From: Reticulascus tulasneorum
Lineage: Eukaryota; Ascomycota; Sordariomycetes; Glomerellales; Reticulascaceae
Assembly: GCA_001557505.1 (NCBI GenBank)
Contig: LSAX01000005.1
Coordinates: 1,674,001 to 1,738,000 of the forward strand
Direction of reading: 5' to 3'
DNA: 64,000 nt
Shown here in pieces: positions 55,977 to 64,000 of this stretch. Within the stretch, counting starts at the first letter, position 1; the number at the start of each line of letters is the position of its first letter. The position numbers were made by a program, and so were the translations under genes. Below the pieces are notes generated by a model that was not told the origin of the DNA, made no database searches, and was given only the letters and a program-made list of their open reading frames with translations.

Positions 55977-57005
55977 GAGATGCTGAAAGAATAGCATATG
56001 GCTATCATCCCTGATGGGACGCCTAGCCCGTCAGCTCACATGGACGGCTTTAGAGAGCAGACAGTATTTACAGAGTTTAACATCGTTATTATTCCCCTCG
56101 TAGCTGTTCCACAAACTCCTGCATACCGGAAACTCAATGGCCCGGACGATGATGCAGAGCCTTCGTCGGCGATTCAGGCTTCCCAGTAGAGGCTCGATTC
56201 GCTATACAGTGACTCCGAGTGAGTTGAACATTTGAACTGTACGATGACCCAGCTGGCTGGTGCAGAAGTTCGGGACGCGGGCGATCCCCCGCATTTCAGT
56301 ACAGGATAGCATCCCGGCTCTGCTCGCTAGTAACCCTGGAAGCTCTGCCATTTACGTCATTCTTCGTACTTTTGAAACAGTTCCAGGCCCCCAGATGCTG
56401 CACGCCTCGAAATGATGATGTACATGCAATTTTCGTCAGGAACTGCCCAATGTTTTAAACTATGGCATCTACTGTTCGTAGGCCCTATGAGGCAAAGGTT
56501 GGTCGTGTCCATGTGCAACAGCACTCATCTGAAAGGAGCAAGGTCAATATTCCGCAAGGTTCGTCAACGAGACGCCATTGCTGCAACGCTCTAACAAAAA
56601 GTGATGGCCAGCGATTTTGCCCTGGAATCATCAAATGCGTAGCACATGGGAAATTCCATTAAATGGGAGGTCGTCGCGAGCCAATCTTTTCTCACCCACT
56701 CCTGGGATGAAACGATTTGTTGGTTGAAAAAAAAAAAGGTGACAGGGTTATGGCTCTAGCTTCGCTATGAACGGTACCTGTGACGTCAATGCTAGCCAAG
56801 TCTCGGACTTTCCACTCCACTGGCCAAAAACTCGCAAGACCAGAAGCAACCAGCGAAAGGAGAACGTGGTCTAGCCTTGTGATTTTGTCGATGCGTCCCC
56901 ACGCGCCATGGGCGATGTTATTAATGTTTTACTGAGCCTACAACCGTCACTACTGAGAGTAGATCCCATTGCCTGGAACAGAGTAACACCGCTGCCACCA
57001 TCAGC
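55977..57005. other. Intergenic: upstream region of the PAF-acetylhydrolase-like gene
   Basis: 1.0 kb. Short frames only (for example 55998-56189); an A-run of about 12 near 56727. No gene supported. Confidence 0.55.
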
Positions 57006-58808
57006 ATGGCGATCAAGAAGACGAATACCGAGCGGAGTCGAAGGACGGCGGTGAGGCCGCCAAGGACTTTTAGAGAGCGATTCTTGCATGCGCTACCCTA
57101 CTACACTGGTCCGTATGCTGTCGGGTACTTGGAAATAGAGGCTCCGGTGAGACAGCCGCGGACTTTCTCTGAGATCAAACGAAAGGATGAACATTTGCTG
57201 CGACTCGATACTGTTCTCTTTTCAGTTTACTATCCATGCGAGCTCGGCCCTGAGGTTAGTGCCGATCCAAAGGCGACGAAGACGCTGTCTCGCGCGAACT
57301 GGCTCCCACACCCGCGGGTCATGACATGCAAAGGATACGCAAAGTTCATGAGCATCCCGCACATGCCTGCCACGGCCTATATCGCGGGCACGTCAATGTT
57401 CACCAAGCTGCCTGCATTCCAAAACACAAAGCTCGCGAAGCACTGGCCGGCCGACACTCTCAGAGATGCAGGCGCGACTGGAGATGCCGCGAGGAAGGAA
57501 GAAGGGAGGCCGAACGAGAAGCCAACTTTCCCCGTTATTTTCTTCAGTCACGGTTTAGGAGGTTCGCGAACGAGCTCTAGTGCGATATGCGGAGAGCTGG
57601 CCAGTTACGGGTTCGTGGTAGTGGCGCTGGAGCACCGGGACGGGAGCGGCGCGAGGACCTATGTCAACCTCCCCAAGAAGCGGGAGGTCTCCAGCACCGA
57701 GTCTGCGACGAATTTGAATGTGTCGGATGTGAGCGAGAAGAAGCCGCGGAGAAAGAACTCGGAAAAGAATTCGCAAGACCAGCACTACTTGGTAGACTAC
57801 TTGTTCCCGAAGAACAACGCGCTGGATACATCGCCCCATAACGAGCAAGGCGTCGACAGGGAACTGCGAACGGCGCAGATCCAAATGCGGATGGCAGAGG
57901 TCGGGGAGGCGTATCACATTCTCACTCTTCTCAACACAGGTCGGGGTGACGAAGTGGCGGCTTCCAACTTGAGAAAGAAGGGCAACTTCGCGTCCAGCCC
58001 TAGAGGTCTCGATGGGATCAACTGGGCTGACTGGAAGGACAGCATGTTCCTCGAGAACGTGACAGTGATGGGCCACTCCTTTGGCGGCGCAACGACGGTC
58101 GAGCTGCTGAGGACACAGTCCCTCACTTGGATTGGCCAGGGTATCCTCCTGGACTCTTGGGGTTCAGGTATCCCGGAGGCCGGAGAGGGAAAGCGGCATC
58201 GCGTGGCGAAGCCGCTTCTCTCCATTGGGTCGGAAGCCTTCATGCATTGGCGAACCAACTTTGACAGAATGGTGGAAATCTGCAAGGAAGCTCGTGAGGC
58301 TAACGAATTGTGCTGGATGATGACCATTCGAGGCTCTACGCACTTGTCCCAGACGGACTTTGCCATCCTATATTCGAAATGGATGGATCTCTTCATGAAG
58401 ACGCTCGTGGACCCGGTGAGGGCGCTCTATCTGACGATCGCGCCATCGCTCGAGTTTCTCAAGATTACGCTGCCGCCGGAGCAGACCAAGTACAACGTCT
58501 GGGTGGATGAGGAGATCCTCAAGACGGCGGAGGCGCCAACGTCGCCTGACGCGTCCGTGACCCTCGACCACAAGCCCAGTGACAAATGGATTGGGGTTCG
58601 GCTGAAGCTAGAGAAGGAATTTTCGCTGCGGGCGAAGGTTTGGCTCCGTCACAAGAAGCGGGTGGTGTTTCGCTCCAGGCGACCGGACGTGCCGGTGGGG
58701 CTAGTGGACTGGGCTGAGGGTCATGAGATTTGGACTCATATAAGTCCGAGTCATGAGGCGGTGGAGAATCACATGGAGCAGAGTGACAGCTCTTCAGACC
58801 GGATTTGA
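57006..58808 (+). CDS. Platelet-activating-factor acetylhydrolase-like phospholipase (isoform II type)
   Basis: Single-exon gene, 600 aa, alpha/beta-hydrolase of the PAF-AH isoform II family, which removes short or oxidised acyl chains from the sn-2 position of phospholipids. The oxyanion-side motif FFSHGLGGSR, the nucleophile Ser358 in GHSFGG, Asp383 in GILLDSWG and His446 in RGSTHLSQTD form the expected triad in the expected order. It is longer than the animal enzymes (about 400-440 aa). The extra length is a Lys/Ser-rich insert (about residues 215-265) and a C-terminal arm of about 130 residues. No signal peptide or membrane helix is seen, so it is probably cytosolic or membrane-peripheral. 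The start is the first ATG in frame; the basic N-terminus is ordinary for fungal members. Confidence 0.9.
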   Translation: MAIKKTNTERSRRTAVRPPRTFRERFLHALPYYTGPYAVGYLEIEAPVRQPRTFSEIKRKDEHLLRLDTVLFSVYYPCELGPEVSADPKATKTLSRANWLPHPRVMTCKGYAKFMSIPHMPATAYIAGTSMFTKLPAFQNTKLAKHWPADTLRDAGATGDAARKEEGRPNEKPTFPVIFFSHGLGGSRTSSSAICGELASYGFVVVALEHRDGSGARTYVNLPKKREVSSTESATNLNVSDVSEKKPRRKNSEKNSQDQHYLVDYLFPKNNALDTSPHNEQGVDRELRTAQIQMRMAEVGEAYHILTLLNTGRGDEVAASNLRKKGNFASSPRGLDGINWADWKDSMFLENVTVMGHSFGGATTVELLRTQSLTWIGQGILLDSWGSGIPEAGEGKRHRVAKPLLSIGSEAFMHWRTNFDRMVEICKEAREANELCWMMTIRGSTHLSQTDFAILYSKWMDLFMKTLVDPVRALYLTIAPSLEFLKITLPPEQTKYNVWVDEEILKTAEAPTSPDASVTLDHKPSDKWIGVRLKLEKEFSLRAKVWLRHKKRVVFRSRRPDVPVGLVDWAEGHEIWTHISPSHEAVENHMEQSDSSSDRI

Positions 58809-60685
58809 CCGTCCAACAGATCGCATTGTACAACTATCTAAAGCAGAACATGGTGTTCGTCATACCACGTGGAGGTGGGCAGCCGGAGCTGCTGGAGTCT
58901 GGGAATTTTGCATCGCTCTTGATTTGAGTACATGGGTATATATATGAAGGGGGGCATGGAGATTCAGATGAAAGTATGCAAATATAGATTCAAGGGCCCA
59001 TGCGAAAAATAGAAAAGCATGCCAAGACCGGTTTGTTGGCACCAGCTAGCCGTGAGACTCTGGGGGTGTCTTGCTCGCTGGACATGTGCAACTTCCGGGC
59101 GGCGGTCAGACAGCGAAGGACAAACGGAAAGGATTTCAAGACAAAGGAAAACAAGCGCAAGGTGAGACGATGTTTCAATGGGGCCAGAGTAAAGAACAAA
59201 CGGCTGTGCGTCTCCAACAACACAAAGCGTGAGTGGCCCAGAGGATCGCCATGTTTGGCTATGTCGTATCAAGCTTAGCGGCAGGCACCGCACGATCCGA
59301 TCGACTGGCCTAGCTCGGCGCCGCCCCCTGTGGGGAGCTGTGATGTCGAAGGCTTCCCGGGTTTCCAGTTAGGATCCCTCACATTGCTCACCGTCGTGGC
59401 GTGCAGCTGAGGGGATGTTTGGGTTGGAGGATGTAGTGGTTCGATGTCGAGGCTTGGCACGACGCACCATGTCTGGTGGAATGGTATTAGGAATACCCGA
59501 CTGACAATGATGGGGATGCAATTACATCGGCCCCGTTCGCGTCAAGCTCAAGCTTTCTCAGATCATCGGTGGACGGTCAGTGCAGTTCAAGGCAAACCTG
59601 GAGTTGCATCTGGTCAAGTTCGTTTGGGCGGCTTGAAAGGAACAATAAATTAAGTCAGGGGTAAACTCTGCCCTAGAAGCTTGGGGGATGTTCGCCCCAG
59701 ACTGGAATCGGCCAGTGGGCTAGGCTAACTTTGGCCCTGACCTTAGATGGGCGAGTCTTGACTAATTAACTAACCAAGGTAAGGTAGTCTAATAGAAATG
59801 GGGGCTGAGTGCCCCAAAGTCAGCTGTGGAAACCCCGTAAATGCACGAACCTACATGGACCTAACCTACATCAACACATCACTCTTCGCGTGGAACATGA
59901 CCAGCTGCACGACGCCGTCGCCTTTGTATCAGGTGAAAATGCCATCGTTGGTTAGGACGCTGCCCAGCTCGTTTCCCTGGCCCCAGTTCGAAGAACGAAC
60001 CATGGCAGTTCCATTAGCTACTAGCTGGAACTAGCATTGCAGTGACATGGGATTCCGTTCCTCAAGCGCCTGTCTGTGTCTCTGTTTATTCTGTCTCTCT
60101 AGCCCGGCCCCTCTCCACCCCCGGTTGTGTGAGTGTGTTTCTTTTTTCCCTGTTTTGCGTGTGTGTGCTGGTTTTGCAGCAGAGTGTCTTGCGCAAAAGT
60201 TGGCGGATTTCGGGTCGCGCAAACCGATTTAGAGACAAGCCAGCGCCTCATAATCCACCAGCGAACCTTTTCTTCCCCAGGTTGTGATTTTCTTCTTTTC
60301 CAATTCTCTAACGATATTGTCGTACGTTCTTTTCTTTTTTGACAAGGCAACTGTGGAAAGAACCACCCACTCCTTCGCTGGCTTTTCTTTAGCATCCACG
60401 CTACGCTTACTACTTACATCCCACACCCACACACCCACTCACCCGGTACGGGTACACGCAGCAGACTATCGATGCTTGCCCAACTTTGGATTTTTCTGAC
60501 CCAGCAGCAATACGAACTGCAGGGGAAAAGTGACGCCGTTTAGAATAATAAGTACCTATGTAGGCTGTTGAGCTGTGGTGCACCCAACATTCCTTGGTTG
60601 GCATCCGCAGTTGCTTTGCTCCCGGCATCTTCGCATCTCGCCGTACTTTGCTTCCACTACACCCGCAGCCCATCAACTCATCAGC
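58809..60685. other. Intergenic: 3' flank and long promoter region
   Basis: 1.9 kb between two plus-strand genes. TACCTA/TAGGTA-like words occur near 59760-59790 and 60551. The stretch 60050-60680 is rich in pyrimidine and TG runs and is probably the promoter and leader of the next gene. No gene supported. Confidence 0.55.
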
Positions 60686-63600
60686 ATGGCTGCCCCCGCC
60701 GCTGCAAAACGCCAGCGAGCATCTATGCCTGCGAGGACGAATAGCTTGCAGAAAATGCTGGAGCTTGAAAAGAAATACAAGGTGGGTGATCTTTCAATCG
60801 TCATCGTTTTAGCGTGCCACCTCGATCCAGAACCAGCTCAGTGGCTTTCCCAATGGCTTCATGACAAGACACTAACTTTGCCATTAAACTAGCTCGAAAG
60901 GCTTCAGGAGAACACTTTATCTACTGCTTTTCAATCCCCGCGTCACGTCGTGAATGAGCTTCATCCACAACACATCCCGCCTCTCCAAGTTCGACGTAGA
61001 GATTCGCTGCCTCATCACTCCAACTCCCTCATGTGGAAATCAGTTCACCGAAGTACCGCTGCTCCTTCTTTGTCTATTAGCGTTCCGCCGCCCGCAAACC
61101 ATGCCATTAAGGTAGAAGGGCCTCCCGAGGTGAAGGAAGCCCAAGGGGGCAAAACTCGAGAGAAGTCGGTGGCTTTCCTAGCCGTGGAAGACGACAAGTC
61201 CGATGCAGAGTCGTCCATCTGCCAATCGCCGAGCTGGGAGGGCTACGGCCAAAAGAAGAAGGACAAGAAATTAGAGCTTAAGCAGAAGCGGAAAGAGCGG
61301 GAGCAGGCCGAGCAGGAAGCAAGAGCTGCGAGGAGAAAGACGGCCTCGAGACTTACCAAGACCCCTCCCATCACGAGAACGCCTATCACGGCGCAGAGAT
61401 CCATCTCGGCCCCGATATTGCCTGTGCAAGAGAGACCACGGCGCGCCAGCACTCAGTTATTAGAGCATTACGATGCAGAGAAGCGACCGATACATACGAG
61501 GCAGCATTCGGAAGGCGCCACAACGCAACTGGACGCGGTCATGACCGGTCCAAAACCTGTGGACACGGGCTTCATCGGCGGACTTAAACTAGAGAGGGAA
61601 AGGGCTGCAGTTATGCAAAGGAGACTAGATGCCGGCCTCATACCGTTCCCGCAACCGCCAACCAGTGACGATAACCCGCGACCACAGCCACAAACGACTC
61701 GCTCTGCGGGATCCAGTGTCAGAGTATCCGCGCCGGTCATGTCCAGAACAAACTTAGCCGAGCCTGTGGCGACCGTGGTGCGGCCCCCGTCGCACAAGCG
61801 GCCACATCTGATGTCGCCACGGGCAGCTTCACGTACACAGTCGATGATCTCACCAACTGCGCCGGCGATCCCGGACCTTAGCAAGGTTTACCAATGGCGA
61901 GAGAGGACCAGTTCTACAGGTCCGCCCCAACTTACCCAGCCCACCCAGCCTACCCAACCTACAGAGGATACCGCGGCCGAGGTTGAACGAGGCCGCTCGA
62001 CCGTAGGATACGTTCGCCAACAAAGACAGAACAGTACCGATCGTGCCATGTCAGGTCTTGTAGATGAGACTCGCGTGTCTGCTAAATCTCACTACCCGCC
62101 ACTGTCCAGCCGGCCGTACCAGACCAGAGCATACTCGGTGAGTTCCACGACGAGTAGCAGTGGGCAAGGAACTAGTACAGTCGCCGACGGGCCCTCCCCA
62201 AAGGAAAATGATGGCCTTCCGGACTATCTCAAAGCAATGGACCAGCCCTACACGCCTCCAAGCTTGGACCTGCATACACCCCGGGCCTCTGATGCGGAAC
62301 CCATGCGGTCACGCTCAAGACTTCGGGACAAATCTACCTCAAGCGGCGCTGTCAAGAGCTTCAAAGACGCTGCAAAGGCAGCGCTAAACAGAATCGGCTC
62401 ATCATCACACGGAGCCAAGACTCCAATCGGTTCCTATTTTGATCGGCGTGCACGAGACACTAGTGTTGGGCCCGACTCTGCGTCGACCTCACAGGCCTCA
62501 CAAATCTCCAGCACGGATCGCTTAGGCCGGGCACCCAAGGCGGCAAGAGTCCTTGGAGAGTTTAATAACATGACTATGAAGACACAGCAATCGAACAAGC
62601 TATCTGATCGATCATCTGTATCTTCATATGAAGAATCATTACCGTCCCCTTCGCTATCAACCACCACTCCTAACTCCTCCCGGCCACATTCGGAAAAAGG
62701 ATCACACAAAATCCAAGATGAAGTTGAGAGCAAAGTTCCGGAAACTTTGCTTGCTGCCAACGATGACGGAGGTTCCTTCAAGTCTGAACAAGCGATCTTG
62801 ACCAATTCTTCGACGCCGGCCACCTGCCTCAGTCCTTCGTCAGTCTCGCAACCCGAAAGTAAGTGGAAGCTGAACGACGATCCACAAGAGTTTCAGAAAC
62901 TGGAGGATCTTTGGAGCAGTGACTCGCCGCTGCTGGATATGGATGATCAATCGTTCAAGTCATGTTTAAGCCCAGATGCGCCAGAAGGATCCGACGCTTC
63001 GCTTCTGCCATCACCGTTGCAAGCTGCCACTCTGTCTCCTAAAACGGAAGCGAATAGTCCAACACCCACACGTACCTCACATGATGCGGAGGTGAGAAAG
63101 AACCAAAATGAGCCTACAACAGCTGCTCAGCCAGTGCCCAGTCTATCTAAAAGCCGGTCGACCCCGGATCTGCTCCTCGATACCAGCTTCCTCCCAAAAT
63201 TGAAGCATCAGCCCCTCGTGCCTCCGCCGAGATCCAAAGCCCGGAGGGAATCTATCACCCTTCCGCCGCCATCAAGGGAAACATCGAAGTCTTTGATTCT
63301 CTCGCCGCCTATGCAACCTCCATCGGGTCCCGCAAACTATCTTCAAGAAGCACGAAAATCAGCACCACCTCCGAAAGCACCGCGGAACTTGCGGTCGTCG
63401 CCCCTCATCGGGAAGGGAGGCCCTGCTCCTTTGCGCGTTCCCGGAATGGCGCCAGATGGGAGGGTAGACCCGATTGCGAAGATGTTTGTGGAGTGCTGCA
63501 GCTGCAAATTCTTCCATGACATGCCGAGCCGCGTCTACGAATGCATGGCAAATCCCGATACGGTGGTCGAGGATCGGGACCTCGGTGTCTCGGGAGCAAT

Positions 63601-63700
63601 CACCACGATGGTTAAATGTCCGTGGTGCGCGCACGGCATGACAATGAAGTGTTGCGCGGGGTATGCGGCCGTTGTATACTTGAAGGAGAAGTTGCATTGA
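60686..63700 (+). CDS. Large disordered protein with C-terminal Cys-rich module, unknown function
   Basis: Exon 1 60686-60781 (MAAPAAAKRQRASMPARTNS, ending LELEKKYK) joins exon 2 60893-63700 across a 111-nt intron (donor GTGGGT, branch CACTAAC, acceptor ACTAG); product 967 aa. A short coiled coil spans the splice (LQKMLELEKKYKLERLQEN). Nearly all the rest is Ser/Pro/Thr-rich and disordered, with a Lys/Glu/Arg helix (about residues 135-165, QKKKDKKLELKQKRKEREQ) and a Gln-Pro-Thr repeat. The last ~75 residues are different: CCSCKFFHDMP, a further Cys, then KCPWCAHGMTMKCCAGYAA. This is a compact set of about seven Cys plus His, probably a zinc site. I recognise it only as a conserved-looking fungal module without a known role. 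Confidence 0.85.
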
Positions 63701-64000
63701 GGTGGCCGCATCGAAACGAAGCTGCAATGACCAATGTGAGGGGATCGGCACTCTTGATGTTTTCGTGGGATGGAGATCAAAAGAGGAAGTGCGCCTTCTC
63801 AAGCCCCGGCTGGCTGTAATAGAAGGACTGGATCCACGGCACTTTTCAAAGCTAGACAGCACCATGGTATGTCTGGAGAGGAGGTGGGGGGAATCTGCTG
63901 GCAATATTGTAAGATCCTGGTGTAAGGCAAAATGTATATTATGTGACGTGTACCACATGGAAGAGATTACAAAATGAATCTTTTCCTAGTCAAGCTCTGC
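63701..64000. other. 3' flank of the last gene
   Basis: 300 bp following the stop at 63700 to the window edge, probably 3' UTR and terminator. Nothing else seen. Confidence 0.6.

Noticed and set aside
1..64000. CRISPR arrays, bacterial operons, insertion sequences
   Set aside because: Introns and fungal orthologues show eukaryotic nuclear DNA; no regularly spaced direct repeats were found.

Overview
The window is nuclear DNA of a filamentous ascomycete (Pezizomycotina, most likely a Sordariomycete). Several things show this: genes cut by short introns (about 48-111 nt) with GTRNGT donors, CTRAC-type branch sites and CAG/TAG acceptors; fungal orthologues such as KEX2, SNX4/ATG24, MDM38, SAS4, TAF2, ZRC1 and TED1; and AT-rich intergenic stretches full of TACCTA/TAGGTA words. 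There are no operons, ribosome binding sites or CRISPR arrays. I found no convincing tRNA or rRNA gene and no intact transposon.

Left part (1-34.5 kb), gene-rich housekeeping DNA. In order: a PhoD-like phosphatase running off the left edge (-), the Kex2 processing protease (-), sorting nexin Snx4 (-), mitochondrial Mdm38/LETM1 (-) divergent from mitochondrial adenylate kinase (+), a short-chain dehydrogenase (+) convergent with a single-pass membrane protein (-), an ERD2/KDEL-receptor-type protein with a long acidic tail (-), the chromatin protein Sas4 (+), TFIID subunit Taf2 (+) and a Zrc1-type zinc transporter (-, convergent with Taf2).

Middle part (34.5-45.3 kb), gene-poor. Only two small genes could be rebuilt, both by splicing: a 106-residue protein that is little more than an SCA7 (ataxin-7/Sgf73) zinc domain, and a three-helix DUF202 membrane protein whose domain is split by a 699-nt intron. 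The rest holds weak ORFs and, at about 41.7-42.3 kb, a dense patch of TACCTA/TAGGTA words.

Right part (45.3-64 kb): a seven-exon intracellular GH3 beta-glucosidase with a PA14 insert (+), a Ted1/Cdc1-type ER phosphoesterase (+), a protein with two CCHC zinc knuckles and three terminal SUMO-type motifs (+), a probably broken gene (+), a PAF-acetylhydrolase-like lipase (+), and a 967-residue disordered protein ending in a conserved-looking Cys-rich module (+).

The genes do not form one pathway. Themes are secretory and endosomal traffic (Kex2, Snx4, ERD2-like, Ted1), mitochondria (Mdm38, adenylate kinase) and chromatin/transcription (Sas4, Taf2, SCA7 protein). Exon joins were placed by eye and tested by reading-frame continuity and motif continuity. 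I found no clear new multi-gene system; the best leads are the SCA7 mini-protein, the double-knuckle protein and the gene-poor block.
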